Notes: generated by a model not told the origin, from the sequence alone. 64,000 nucleotides of DNA from UBA6109 sp035366835 (GCA_035366835.1 DAOSIS010000015.1:1-64000), one strand, 5' to 3'; positions 17,918 to 26,757 are shown, counted from the stretch's first letter. Numbers and translations: made by a program.

Positions 17918-18889
17918 ATGAACGCCTTCGACCGCAAAGTCCGCAGAGTACTGCCGGAGGGACTGGTCAGCGGCGAGGTCCGCGTCCTGCAGATCAATCT
18001 CGGGCGCCACTGCAACCTGTCCTGCAGCCACTGCCACCTGGAATGCTCCCCCTCGCGCCGTGAACGGATGACGCAGGCGGTGATGGGAGAGATCCTCTCC
18101 CGGATCGGCGGCCGCACCTTCGACCGGGTGGACATCACCGGCGGCTCGCCGGAACTTCATCCGCACTTCCGGACCTTCCTGGAGAAACTCTGCGCGGAGG
18201 GTTGTCCCGTACAGGTGCGGACGAATCTGACCAATCTGGCCGGACCGCCGCTCTCCGGCCTGATCCCGTTTTTCAGGGACCGGCGCGTTTCCCTGGTCGG
18301 ATCGCTGCCGTGCTACGAGGAAGAGAACGTCGATCTGCAGCGCGGCCCCGGGGTCCATGAAAGATCCATCGCCGCGCTCCGCCTCCTGAACCGGGCCGGC
18401 TACGGCGTCGAGGAGGCCCTGCCCCTGGACCTCGTCTACAACCCCGGCGGCCCCTTCCTGCCGCCGCAGCAGGCGGAACTGGAGGGGATCTACCGCGGGG
18501 AGCTCGGAAGACGCTTCGGCGTCCGCTTCAGCCGGCTCCTCGTCCTGACCAACATGCCCATCGGACGGTTCGGACGGCAACTGGAACAAGGCGGAGAGAT
18601 GGCCGCCTACCGGAAACTCCTGGAAGATTCCTTCAACCCGGCGACGCTTGCCCGCCTCATGTGCCGCCACCAGATCAGCGTCGATTGGGACGGCCGCCTC
18701 TACGACTGCGACTTCAACCTCGCCCTCGGGATGCCCGTCAACCACGGCTCCCCGAACACGCTCGCGGCGGCGAGACTCGACCGGCTGGCGTCCCGGTCCA
18801 TCATGACGGGGTCTCACTGCTTCGGCTGCACCGCGGGGTCCGGATCGTCCTGTGCGGGGGCGCTGGCGCCGCCCTCCGCATCCTCGTAG
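17918..18889 (+). CDS. arsS: Arsenosugar-biosynthesis-type radical SAM protein ArsS
   Basis: A 323-residue radical SAM protein with CxxxCxxC at Cys32, Cys36 and Cys39 (HCNLSCSHC), followed by DITGGSPELHPHF and a C-terminal DUF3641-like region containing the cysteines CRHQISVDWDGRLYDCDFN and HCFGCTAGSGSSC. These match the ArsS family, proposed to transfer a 5'-deoxyadenosyl-derived sugar to dimethylarsenicals. No ArsM methyltransferase is adjacent. The neighbouring MerA-like flavoprotein and sterol-desaturase-like gene are within 70 nt and form a likely operon. Confidence 0.85.
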   Translation: MNAFDRKVRRVLPEGLVSGEVRVLQINLGRHCNLSCSHCHLECSPSRRERMTQAVMGEILSRIGGRTFDRVDITGGSPELHPHFRTFLEKLCAEGCPVQVRTNLTNLAGPPLSGLIPFFRDRRVSLVGSLPCYEEENVDLQRGPGVHERSIAALRLLNRAGYGVEEALPLDLVYNPGGPFLPPQQAELEGIYRGELGRRFGVRFSRLLVLTNMPIGRFGRQLEQGGEMAAYRKLLEDSFNPATLARLMCRHQISVDWDGRLYDCDFNLALGMPVNHGSPNTLAAARLDRLASRSIMTGSHCFGCTAGSGSSCAGALAPPSASS

Positions 18890-18904
18890 GCGGACTCGAC
18901 GATC

Positions 18905-19723
18905 ATGAATGCGTCCACGGATTTCCTTCCCCTCGAAGCCTACGTGAGATCGGGCTTCTTTCTCCTCGTCATCGCGGGCGTCGGCCTGTGGGAATTCGCC
19001 GCGCCGCGCCGCAGGACGGACGTCTCCAGGAAACTGAGGTGGGTGAACAACCTGCTCGTTCATGCCGTCAATGCCGCCGGCGTGCGGCTGATCTTCCCCG
19101 TCCTGCCGCTGGGCGCCGCCGTCCTATGCGCCGAGAACGGATGGGGGCTGCTGCACCGGATCGATGCGCCCCCGTGGTTTTCCGTCGTCGCAGGCATCGC
19201 CGCACTGGATCTGGCGATCTACGGCCAGCACGTCCTGCTTCACAAGGTCGGCCTCCTCTGGCGGCTCCATCGGATGCACCACACGGACCGCCACGTAGAC
19301 GTCACGACGGGCGTGCGTTTCCATCCGCTGGAAATCATGCTGTCGGAGCTGATCAAGATCGCGGTGGTCGCCGGGGCCGGCACGCCGCCGATTTCGGTGC
19401 TGGTCTTCGAGGTGGTTCTCAACGGCATGTCCCTGTTCAATCACGGGAATCTGCGATTGCCGGCGGCGGTCGACGGTGTCCTCCGCCTCTTCATCATCAC
19501 GCCGGACATGCACCGCGTTCACCATTCCATCGTCGTGAAGGAGGGGAACCACAACTACGGCTTCAGCGTTCCCTGGTGGGACCGCCTGTTCCGGACTTAC
19601 CTCGCCCAGCCGGCGGCGGGGCACGAGGGGATGACGATCGGCGTCAGGGAATTCTTCGACGTCCGCTACGCCCGGCTGCCGGAAATGCTGGCGACGCCGT
19701 TTCTGAAGGGGAACGTTTCCTGA
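18905..19723 (+). CDS. Sterol desaturase / fatty acid hydroxylase superfamily protein
   Basis: A 272-residue integral membrane di-iron oxygenase-like protein. Four to five hydrophobic helices surround the His boxes HRMHHTDRHVD (about residues 120-130) and HRVHHS (about 202-207), plus HGNLRLP and NHNYGFSVPWWDRLF. The family uses oxygen to hydroxylate or desaturate lipids, so its presence in an apparently anaerobic genome is notable. It follows arsS by 15 nt. The substrate is unknown; a lipid or lipid-linked arsenical is a speculation from context. Confidence 0.85.
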   Translation: MNASTDFLPLEAYVRSGFFLLVIAGVGLWEFAAPRRRTDVSRKLRWVNNLLVHAVNAAGVRLIFPVLPLGAAVLCAENGWGLLHRIDAPPWFSVVAGIAALDLAIYGQHVLLHKVGLLWRLHRMHHTDRHVDVTTGVRFHPLEIMLSELIKIAVVAGAGTPPISVLVFEVVLNGMSLFNHGNLRLPAAVDGVLRLFIITPDMHRVHHSIVVKEGNHNYGFSVPWWDRLFRTYLAQPAAGHEGMTIGVREFFDVRYARLPEMLATPFLKGNVS

Positions 19724-19835
19724 TCGATTTTTTCGGGCGCCCGCGGTATGCTGCGGCCCGCCTTCCCGGCCGGAGCGGAAGGGAAGACGCCCGGCGGGCG
19801 GGACGAGCTCCTTCAAGGTTCAGCAGGAGGATTCC

Positions 19836-20303
19836 ATGTACGAAGCGATGTACGAACAGCCGATGCCGAAACAGGGAGCCCCGCCTTTTGCCCTCCCCGG
19901 CTGGATCGCCCGCGCCCCCTTCGAGGAATATCTGGGCATGAAGATCGAGGAGGCTGCGGACGGCAGGGCCGTGCTCTCCATGCCCTTCGCCGTGAAGCTG
20001 GCGCAGGGCAAGGGACTGATGCACGGCGGCGCCATCACGGCCCTGGCGGACACGGCCGTCGCCATGGCGATCAAGAGCCTTCTCCCCGAGGGGAGCCACT
20101 TCGTCACGACCGAGCTTTCTCTCAAGTTCCACGCGCCGGTCAAGAGCGGCGGCGTCCGGGCCGTCGCCGCCGCTGCGAGGCTGGACGACCGGACGCTCCG
20201 CGGCGATGCGGAAGTCTTCGACGACGCGGGGGTCAAGACGGCCACGTTCTCTTCGCTGTTCCGCGTGAAGGCGGGGAGGGAAAAACAGGAGGGGAAACGA
20301 TGA
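19836..20303 (+). CDS. PaaI-family hotdog thioesterase
   Basis: A 155-residue hotdog-fold protein likely to hydrolyse acyl-CoA thioesters. The core LMHGGAITALADTAVAMAI carries the conserved HGG and the acidic residue of the active site, followed by TTELSLKFHAPVKSGGVRAV, the typical second strand set. An N-terminal extension of about 25 residues precedes the fold. AGGAGG stands 9 nt before the ATG. Its stop overlaps the next start as ATGA, so it is co-translated with the MuiA-like gene. Confidence 0.85.
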   Translation: MYEAMYEQPMPKQGAPPFALPGWIARAPFEEYLGMKIEEAADGRAVLSMPFAVKLAQGKGLMHGGAITALADTAVAMAIKSLLPEGSHFVTTELSLKFHAPVKSGGVRAVAAAARLDDRTLRGDAEVFDDAGVKTATFSSLFRVKAGREKQEGKR

Positions 20304-21955
20304 GACGGAAAAACGCTGCCGTACGGGGAGGGCTTGTGCTGAAACGGATGGGACTGGCCGTTGCTCTGGGGATTGTGCTCTGCGGAGGGGCGGCCGCGTC
20401 CTCTGCGGAGTTGGAACCGGCGTCGTCGATCCGGGGCGTCGTCGTCTATCCGGACAGCGCGATGATCCGGAAGCAGGCGGTTTTTTCCGCGCCGCGGGGA
20501 CAAAGCGTCATCCGCATAGCGGGCATTACCGCGGACATGGTGGATGCCTCCGTCCAGGCAAGCCTGTCGGGTGCAGCCGGCGTCAAGATCGCCGACGTGA
20601 AGGTCGAGAAGACCTTTCTGTCCAAGACGTCTCAGGAAAGAGCGGAGAATCTGAAGCAGCGGCTCGAGGACATCGAAGAGAAGATCAAGGGGGCGACGAA
20701 TGACGCCGCCGTCCTGAACAGCGCCATCGATCTCCTGAAGAAGATCGTGCCCTTCCCGCAGAACCAGAAAGTCACGCCGGCCGAAGTCGATGCCCACGTG
20801 AAGTTCGTCGCCAGGTCCCTGACGGAAAATTACGGTGAGCTTGCGAAGGCCGAGGCGCGGTTGAAGAAGCTGCAGGAGGAAAAACGGGCCGTCGAGCGGG
20901 AGCTGAAGAACGTGACTTCCCGGAAAGACGAAAGCAAGAGCATCGTCGTTTCCGTCTTTGCCCAGAACGAGGCCCGTCAGGCCGCTCTGGCGCTTTCCTA
21001 CCTGGTAGGCGGGGCGGGCTGGTCCCCCGCGTACGACGTCCGCGCCGATTCCGGCGCAAGGGTCGGCATCGACTGTTATGCGACGCTGCGCCAGTCGACG
21101 GGGGAGGACTGGAAGGGCGTCGACATGGAGATATCGACGGCGAAGCCCTTCGTCTACGGCGTCCCGCCGGAACTGCCGCCCTGGTTCGTCGACATCTATC
21201 AGCCGAGGCCGGCGGCACGGAAGTCCGTCCCGGGAAGGGATGCCGATGAGCTGCGGCCGATGATGCTGGAGATGGAAAGGAAGAGCGAGGCGGCCCAGGC
21301 GGCCGGCTATGAAGAGCCGGAGGTGAAGGCGGAGACCAGTTCTTTCAGCTTCGTGATGCCGCGGAGGGTCGACGTGCCGTCCGACGGCCAGCCCCACAGG
21401 ATCCTGATCGCCTCCGCGGGCAGGGACGCCGGATTCAGCTATTACGGGGTCCCGAAACTCTCCAGGTACGCCTACCTCAGGGCCGATCTCAAGAATCCCT
21501 TCACCTTTCCGCTGATCGAGGGGCCGATGACCATCTTCCTGGACGACAGACTGGTGGGCACGGCAGCGGTGGAGAAGGCGGTCCTGCCGGGCGAAGACAT
21601 GAAACTGTCGCTCGGCGTCGATGAGGGGATCAAGATGGAGAGGAAACTGCTCAGGAAATTCACCGAATCGGCAGGCGCCTTCGTCAAGGACACCCGGGTC
21701 CAGTACGAATTCGGGATCGATCTCCTCAACGGAAAGGGCCGGGAGATTTCCCTCACCGTGAACGACGGTGTGCCCGTGTCCCGCAACGAAAAGATCAAGG
21801 TGGAGATCGAATCGCCGGGAAAAGGTGAGGCGAAGATTTCCGAAGACGGCATTCTTGCCTGGGACCTGAAGCTCGCCGGCGGAGAAAAGAAGAGTCTGAA
21901 GGTCAGGTTCAGCGTCACATTCCCCCGGGACGTCAGGATCACCGGGCTCGAATAA
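20300..21955 (+). CDS. MuiA-like protein (DUF4140/DUF4139)
   Basis: A 551-residue exported protein of the mucoidy-inhibitor MuiA family, of unknown biochemical role. A signal peptide (about 15-40) is followed by the DUF4140 domain (SSIRGVVVYPDSAMIRKQAV, about 45-140), a helical coiled-coil-like segment (about 145-215 with ERAENLKQRLEDIEEKIK) and the DUF4139 beta-rich region (YLVGGAGWSPAYDVRAD onward). The ATG at 20300 is supported by AGGAGGGG 5 nt upstream and by overlap with the thioesterase stop. A longer reading from 19748 lies inside the thioesterase and is not credible. Confidence 0.87.
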   Translation: MRRKNAAVRGGLVLKRMGLAVALGIVLCGGAAASSAELEPASSIRGVVVYPDSAMIRKQAVFSAPRGQSVIRIAGITADMVDASVQASLSGAAGVKIADVKVEKTFLSKTSQERAENLKQRLEDIEEKIKGATNDAAVLNSAIDLLKKIVPFPQNQKVTPAEVDAHVKFVARSLTENYGELAKAEARLKKLQEEKRAVERELKNVTSRKDESKSIVVSVFAQNEARQAALALSYLVGGAGWSPAYDVRADSGARVGIDCYATLRQSTGEDWKGVDMEISTAKPFVYGVPPELPPWFVDIYQPRPAARKSVPGRDADELRPMMLEMERKSEAAQAAGYEEPEVKAETSSFSFVMPRRVDVPSDGQPHRILIASAGRDAGFSYYGVPKLSRYAYLRADLKNPFTFPLIEGPMTIFLDDRLVGTAAVEKAVLPGEDMKLSLGVDEGIKMERKLLRKFTESAGAFVKDTRVQYEFGIDLLNGKGREISLTVNDGVPVSRNEKIKVEIESPGKGEAKISEDGILAWDLKLAGGEKKSLKVRFSVTFPRDVRITGLE

Positions 21956-22030
21956 CGATAAAAGGGACAACCAAACAAGAGCACCGAGTTGAAGCTTTTG
22001 AAAAAGGACTGTCGACAGGAGGAATGCACC

Positions 22031-22417
22031 ATGAAATGGCTGGAAAGGTATGCGGACTACGCGTACGCCCTGCTGCGGATCGCGACCGGCTTCATGTTCT
22101 CGTTCCACGGAGCGCAGAAGATCTTGGGGCTGTTCACGGCGTCCCAGCCGCCCGTGGGCTCGCAGCTCTGGTTCGGGGGGCTCATCGAGCTCCTGTGCGG
22201 GCTGGCGGTGATGCTGGGGGTCCGGACGCGGGCGGCGGCTTTTCTGTGCAGCGGAACGATGGCCGTGGCCTACTTCCAGTTCCACTGGAAATTCCAGATG
22301 GGCGCGAAGATCTTCCCGACGCTCAACCAGGGGGAACTGGCCGCCCTCTACAGCTTCGTCTTCCTCTACCTGGCCTGCCGGGGCGGGGTGAAGTGGTGCC
22401 TCGACAAGAAGAGCTGA
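22031..22417 (+). CDS. DoxX family membrane protein
   Basis: A 128-residue, four-helix membrane protein of the DoxX family. The first helix includes ALLRIATGFMFSFHGAQKIL, then WFGGLIELLCGLAVMLGVRT and two further hydrophobic segments. DoxX proteins are associated with quinone or redox-stress systems but lack an agreed activity. AGGAGG lies 9 nt before the ATG at 22031; the in-frame start at 21989 has no ribosome site. No cysteine pair is seen in the predicted loops. Confidence 0.85.
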   Translation: MKWLERYADYAYALLRIATGFMFSFHGAQKILGLFTASQPPVGSQLWFGGLIELLCGLAVMLGVRTRAAAFLCSGTMAVAYFQFHWKFQMGAKIFPTLNQGELAALYSFVFLYLACRGGVKWCLDKKS

Positions 22418-22452
22418 AGCGACTTCCGTCCCCGACCTGACGGGATTCGATT

Positions 22453-22593
22453 GACAGACTGTTCAAGAATGCCCGGATGCAGGGCGTCGATGGTTCGACA
22501 AGCTCACCATGACAATCATCGCGCAGCTTGCCCCGAGCCTGTCGAAGGGAAGGACGAGGGAAACGCCGCAGGCGGGCCTTTTTCAACAGTCCA
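22453..22593. repeat. MITE-like palindromic element between doxX and feoAB
   Basis: About 140 bp with imperfect terminal inverted repeats: GACTGTTCAAGAATGCCCGG at the left and, as reverse complement, GACTGTTGAAAAAGGCCCGC at the right. An inner pair (GTTCGACAAGCTCACCATG and GAGCCTGTCGAAGG) is also palindromic. The right end abuts the feoAB stop codon, and a matching half-element is at 35577-35613. Confidence 0.6.
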
Positions 22594-24837
22594 TCAGATG
22601 CCGAAAAGGAGCGCCAGCCTGTAGGCGACGAAGCCGCCGCAGAGGGAGACGGCGAACGTTGCCGCGGTGGCGCCGTAGAACCAGGCGCGGCTTCCCATCT
22701 CGCTTTTCATGGCGGCGGCGGTCGCCGCGCAGGGGACGAAGAGCATGAGCACGGTGAGGAGCGAAAGGGCCGAAGCGCGGCTGAGCACCGTCGGCAGGAC
22801 CCTGACCAGGCCCTCGTCGCCGACGCCGTAGAGGACGCCCAGCGTCGCCACGACGTTCTCCTTGGCGACGATGCTCGTCAGCAGGGCGGTCAGCACCTTC
22901 CAGTCCAGCCCGAGCGGGCTTCCCAGCGGCTCCAGAAACCGCCCGAACCACGCGAGGATGCTCGTCTCCACCTTGCCGTCTGGAAAATAGGCGAGGATCC
23001 AGACCGCGACCGATACGCCGAGGATGATCGTTCCCGCCTTGCGCAGAAAGGAAAGCGTCCTCGTCCAGACGACGGCCCCGATCGTCCTCGGGTCGGGCTT
23101 GTGGTAGAGCGGCAGCTCCATGACGAAGGGCATGGGCTCGTCCTTGAGGAACAGGCGGTTGACGGCGATCCCGGCGGCGCCGAGGGCCAGGATATTGGCC
23201 GCGAGGAGCGCCCAGGCAACGAGGCCGCCGTACTCGCCGAAGACCGCCGCCGAGACGAAGACCAGGACCGTCAGCCTCGCCGTGCAGGGAACAAAGGGAG
23301 ACAGGAAAATGGTCAGCAGCCGCTCCTTCTTGGATTCGACGATCCGGGCGCCCATCACCGCCGCGACGTTGCAGCCGAAGCCGAGGCACATGGGGATGAA
23401 GCTCTTGCCGTGCAGCCCCACCAGATGCATGAAGCGGTCCATGACGAAGGCGGCCCTCGCCATGTAGCCGACGTCTTCCAGGAGCGCCATGACGGCGAAG
23501 AAGATGACGAGGACGGGGACGAAGGTGAGGACCGATCCCGCGCCGCCGATCATGCCGTCGAGAATGACCCCCCTGATCCAGGGCGGGAAGGCGCCGAGAA
23601 GCGGATCCAGCCAGGAGGCGAAGGACGAGATGAGATATTCGAGACCCCTCTGCAGGGGAAAGCCGACGCGGTAGGTGAGGACGAACACGGCCGCGAACAT
23701 CAGCAGCAGGACCGGGATCCCGAAAAGCGGCCGCGTGAGCACGTGGTCGATGCGGTCCGTCACGACGACCTGCTCCATCTCGAAGCGGGAGACGGATGCC
23801 CTCTTCGCCTCCTCGATCCAATCGTAGCGGCCGCCGACGACGGCGTGCAGCGAATCCTCGTGCTTGATGAGCAGCGACTGGATCTCCGTCCACGCGCCCG
23901 GCGCCGCCGCATCCTCGATCATCCGGCAGATTTCCGTGTCGCCCTCCATGAGCTTGATGGAGACCCACCGTGTGCCGTAGGGCGGCTGCACGATGTCCCG
24001 GACGAGTTCCTCCAGCCGGTCGTAGATCTCCCGGTGGTCCGCCAGGACGTCGGGCAGGCGGGGGCGGTAATCCTCCGTCCGGTCGGCGACGGCGATCACC
24101 CTCGAGACGAGTTCGCGGATGCCGGTATTCTTTGTCGCCACCATGGAGACGACGGGGATGCCCAGGAACCGCTGCAGCGCGGCGGCATCGACGGAGATCC
24201 CCTGGGAATCGGCCACGTCCAGCATGTTCAGGCCCACGATGACGGGGGTCTCCAGGAGAAGCAGTTCGGACAGGAGATAAAGGCTCCGCTCCAAGGCGGC
24301 CGCGTTGACGAGCAGGACGGTGACGTCCGGCCGGGAATGGATGATGAATTCGCGGGCGACGCGCTCCTCCTCGGAAAAGGCGGTCAGGCTGTAGGTGCCG
24401 GGGAGGTCCACGATGCGGAGTTCGACCCCTTCCGTGACGTAGGATCCTTCCTTCTTCTCGACGGTCTTGCCGGGCCAGTTCCCGACGTGCTGGGAGAGCC
24501 CCGTGAGGATGTTGAACACCGTGGATTTTCCGACATTGGGCTGTCCGGCGAGCGCGACGAGCAATTGCCGGCACTCCCTGCACTGCGCCTCGATGTCGTC
24601 GGGCTGGAAGCGGACGACCAAGATCTTTTCGGCCTCGCCGCGGCCCAGCGCCACGCGGGTGTCGCCGGCCTGGAGCATGATGAGTCCGCCGCTCTTCTGA
24701 AGGATGCGGACGCGGAGGCTCGGAGCGAGCCCCATCGCCGCGAGGCGGGCTGTGAGCGCCGTTCCGCCGCTGATCGTCTGGATGTATCCCTCGTCGCCCT
24801 CTTTCAGGACCAGCAGGGGGACTGTCTCTCTGTTCAT
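22594..24837 (-). CDS. feoB: FeoA-FeoB fusion ferrous iron transporter
   Basis: Fe(II) uptake protein of the inner membrane, 747 residues. An SH3-like FeoA domain (about 8-80) is fused to the FeoB G domain: G1 GQPNVGKST (about 98-106), G3 DLPGTYSL, G4 NMLD. The C-terminal half holds the Gate/Core helices, including VPVLVIFFAVMALLEDVGYM and the paired cysteine segment PMCLGFGCNV, with a second Gate FVPCAATAAAM near the end. The upstream gene ends 16 nt away, so feoAB is the last cistron of a leftward operon with a YgjP-like protease and a cyclophilin-like protein. Confidence 0.95.
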   Translation of the reverse strand: MNRETVPLLVLKEGDEGYIQTISGGTALTARLAAMGLAPSLRVRILQKSGGLIMLQAGDTRVALGRGEAEKILVVRFQPDDIEAQCRECRQLLVALAGQPNVGKSTVFNILTGLSQHVGNWPGKTVEKKEGSYVTEGVELRIVDLPGTYSLTAFSEEERVAREFIIHSRPDVTVLLVNAAALERSLYLLSELLLLETPVIVGLNMLDVADSQGISVDAAALQRFLGIPVVSMVATKNTGIRELVSRVIAVADRTEDYRPRLPDVLADHREIYDRLEELVRDIVQPPYGTRWVSIKLMEGDTEICRMIEDAAAPGAWTEIQSLLIKHEDSLHAVVGGRYDWIEEAKRASVSRFEMEQVVVTDRIDHVLTRPLFGIPVLLLMFAAVFVLTYRVGFPLQRGLEYLISSFASWLDPLLGAFPPWIRGVILDGMIGGAGSVLTFVPVLVIFFAVMALLEDVGYMARAAFVMDRFMHLVGLHGKSFIPMCLGFGCNVAAVMGARIVESKKERLLTIFLSPFVPCTARLTVLVFVSAAVFGEYGGLVAWALLAANILALGAAGIAVNRLFLKDEPMPFVMELPLYHKPDPRTIGAVVWTRTLSFLRKAGTIILGVSVAVWILAYFPDGKVETSILAWFGRFLEPLGSPLGLDWKVLTALLTSIVAKENVVATLGVLYGVGDEGLVRVLPTVLSRASALSLLTVLMLFVPCAATAAAMKSEMGSRAWFYGATAATFAVSLCGGFVAYRLALLFGI

Positions 24838-24853
24838 CGGATTCGTCCGCTTC

Positions 24854-25576
24854 TTACAGTGTCAGCGTTGCGCCGTTGCGCCTCAGCCACGCCCTTTGCT
24901 CCCGGTAGCCCGGGGCTGCGGCCGCGACGATCTTCCAGAAGGCCGGCGCATGGTTTTTCTCTTTCATGTGGGCCAGCTCGTGGACCACGACATAATCGAT
25001 CGCCTCCGGCGGCGCCAGGATCAACCGCCAGGAAAAGGCCAGCCGGTTCGATGCCGAGCAGGAACCCCACCGCGCCGCCGCGTTGGTGATCCGGAACGGG
25101 GGGCACGGGAAGCCGAGCCGGTCGCTGAAGAACCTGACCCGGGGGCCGATCCGGCGGCGGGCCATGCGCCGGTACCATCCGACGAACAGCGCCCTTGCCC
25201 GCTCCTCCGGCAGCGGCGTCATCGAAAAAAGACGGCCGTCGAACTCCAGGCTCGCCCGTCCGTCGTCCCCGCCGCGCAGAGACAACGGATAGCTCTTGCC
25301 AAGATAGAGGAAAGGTTCGCCTTCCCGGAAGGGTTTCGGCTGCACGCCGCAATCGGCCGTCGCCTCGCGGCGCTTGCGTTCGATCCAGTCCGCTTTGCGG
25401 CGGACGAAGTCCTCTACTTCCTCCCTGGCTGTCCACGCCGGCGCCCGGACGACCACGCTTCCGTCGGGCCGGATCAGAATCGTCAGGGTTCTTTTTCGCT
25501 TCCGGCTGCGAACCAGGGTGTAGGCAGCGGCATCGGTCCCGTCAGGGTCTCTTTTCGATGCGGATGGCTGCTGCAC
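24854..25576 (-). CDS. YgjP-like (DUF45/M48-type) zinc metallopeptidase
   Basis: A 240-residue cytosolic protein with the zinc motif HELAHMKEKNHAPAFW (HExxH with a downstream His and acidic residue) of the YgjP/SprT-like family. The N-terminal half is a beta-rich domain with ILIRPDGSVVVRAPAW typical of the family, followed by RWGSCSASNRLAF-type strands before the zinc site. It overlaps the 3' end of the cyclophilin-like gene by 35 bp in another frame, so the exact start is uncertain. It lies in an operon just before feoAB. Confidence 0.85.
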   Translation of the reverse strand: MQQPSASKRDPDGTDAAAYTLVRSRKRKRTLTILIRPDGSVVVRAPAWTAREEVEDFVRRKADWIERKRREATADCGVQPKPFREGEPFLYLGKSYPLSLRGGDDGRASLEFDGRLFSMTPLPEERARALFVGWYRRMARRRIGPRVRFFSDRLGFPCPPFRITNAAARWGSCSASNRLAFSWRLILAPPEAIDYVVVHELAHMKEKNHAPAFWKIVAAAAPGYREQRAWLRRNGATLTL

Positions 25577-25916
25577 CTTTGGCCTTCTTGAGCTCGGCGG
25601 CGTTCCCGAGAATCCGGCCGACGAGATTGACGTCGCTTGCGGGGACCGGGTCCGGTCCCGAACTCATCGGCGTCCGCCCGAAAAAGACGGCGAGGGCGTT
25701 TCCCGGCGGCCAGTAGCCGATGTCGCCGACCGTGATCCTGCTCGTGGCGGTTTCATCGGAACCCATCTTCACGGGAATCGTGAAGTAGAACTCGTCGCCC
25801 CATACGCTGGGGGCGGTCTCGATGGGAAGCTTCGCCGCGATGGCCTTGGCACAGGCCGTGTCGAAAAGCTCCGCGTCGAGCGATACGTCTCCCACGGATA
25901 TGCGGATGGCCGTCAT
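25542..25916 (-). CDS. Cyclophilin-like fold protein
   Basis: A 124-residue protein resembling the small bacterial cyclophilin-like family (TM1367/DUF369 type). Visible family features are ISVGDVSLDAELFDTACAKA at the N terminus, the central VWGDEFYFTIPVK strand and VGDIGYWPPGNALAVFFGRT. Peptidyl-prolyl isomerase activity is not established for this group. It is the first gene after a promoter at 25981-26009 and heads the operon with the YgjP-like protease and feoAB. Confidence 0.75.
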   Translation of the reverse strand: MTAIRISVGDVSLDAELFDTACAKAIAAKLPIETAPSVWGDEFYFTIPVKMGSDETATSRITVGDIGYWPPGNALAVFFGRTPMSSGPDPVPASDVNLVGRILGNAAELKKAKGAAAIRIEKRP

Positions 25917-25980
25917 CGTCTTCAGTCCTTTCTGTCCTGCCCGTGTGGCCGGGCGTTTTGCCGACAATCCTGCCTGCCGA

Positions 25981-26009
25981 TCTATACAGGACCGGCGGCG
26001 ATTTTGCAA
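25981..26009 (-). promoter_or_regulatory. Sigma-70-like promoter for the feoAB operon
   Basis: On the minus strand: -35 TTGCAA (26009-26004), a 17-bp spacer, -10 TATAGA (25986-25981). Transcription would begin near 25974, about 58 nt before the ATG at 25916. Each hexamer matches consensus at 4 of 6. I see no convincing Fur box. Confidence 0.5.
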
Positions 26010-26184
26010 TTTGAAGCTTCCCGGGAATCCCTCCGGGGAGGTTTTCGGCGGCCCGGGATGAACATCGCCGGGACCGCGGCGCCATCGCTCCTTTCCGCCG
26101 GGCCGGGAAGCCCGGAAAGCCTTCCCCTCGACCCTGTGCTGTGCTATGGTGGCCGCAGCATCCCATCCGGAGAGGTGACGGAAC

Positions 26185-26529
26185 ATGACGGACGCCGAGC
26201 ATCGCCCTTGGGGCTCTTTCGAAGTCCTGGCCGAAGCGCCTGACCACAAGGTCAAGAGGATCACCGTCCGTCCGGGGCAGCGCCTGAGCCTCCAGCGCCA
26301 TCGCCGCCGGAAGGAGCACTGGTATGTCGTCGCGGGCGAGGCCCTCGTCCGGGTCGGCGACGGGGAAAGCCTGCTTCGGCCGGGACAGGCGGCCGACATC
26401 CCCTGCAGGACGCTGCACCGCATCCGCAATACCGGGGCGACGGACGTCGTTTTTATCGAGGTCCAGACCGGCGGGTACTTCGGTGAGGACGACATCGAGC
26501 GATTCGAGGATGACTACGGCCGGGCCTGA
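26185..26529 (+). CDS. Cupin protein, mannose-6-phosphate isomerase C-terminal type
   Basis: A 114-residue single-domain cupin of the type found at the C terminus of bifunctional mannose-1-phosphate guanylyltransferase/phosphomannose isomerases. It contains RPWGSFEVL, ITVRPGQRLSLQRHRRRKEHWYVV with the metal-binding His/Glu set, PGQAADIPCRTLHRIRN and FIEVQTGGYFGEDDIERF. It may isomerise mannose-6-phosphate and complement the ManC at 38930-40000, which lacks this domain. A weak GGAGAGG site precedes the ATG. Confidence 0.82.
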   Translation: MTDAEHRPWGSFEVLAEAPDHKVKRITVRPGQRLSLQRHRRRKEHWYVVAGEALVRVGDGESLLRPGQAADIPCRTLHRIRNTGATDVVFIEVQTGGYFGEDDIERFEDDYGRA

Positions 26530-26587
26530 TCGCCGGCCGAGGCAGCATTCGCGTAAGCAGGGGATAAACCGCCGGCGGCGTATTCAC

Positions 26588-26757
26588 ACCGCGGTCTTCC
26601 AGCCGGCCGAATTCCATCGCCGCCGCCGTCGCCGGGGTCGGGAAGATCGAAGGGGAGACGCTCTGCATCGGAGGGAGGTACTGCATCGGCGGGGACGCCC
26701 CTGCCGGACATCAAGATCGCGATGGATGACGAGATCGCGCCGGAGGGATTTTCATGA
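26588..26757 (+). pseudogene. Possible remnant of a gene upstream of the OYE reductase
   Basis: Two reading frames join into a plausible protein tail: one gives AGVGKIEGETLCIGGRYCIG and, after a shift near 26698, the other gives PDIKIAMDDEIAPEGFS ending in a TGA that overlaps the next ATG as ATGA. The coupled stop suggests a former operon partner. I do not recognise the family, and chance is possible. Confidence 0.3.

Noticed and set aside
19748..20300. Extended start of the MuiA-like protein
   Set aside because: The extension runs through the thioesterase gene in another frame; the ATG at 20300 has a strong ribosome site and the signal peptide begins there.
22528..25089. An 853-codon open frame antisense to feoAB
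   Set aside because: It is rich in Arg, Asp, Gly and Gln with no motif, and it mirrors a strongly conserved FeoA-FeoB gene; a composition effect of high GC.
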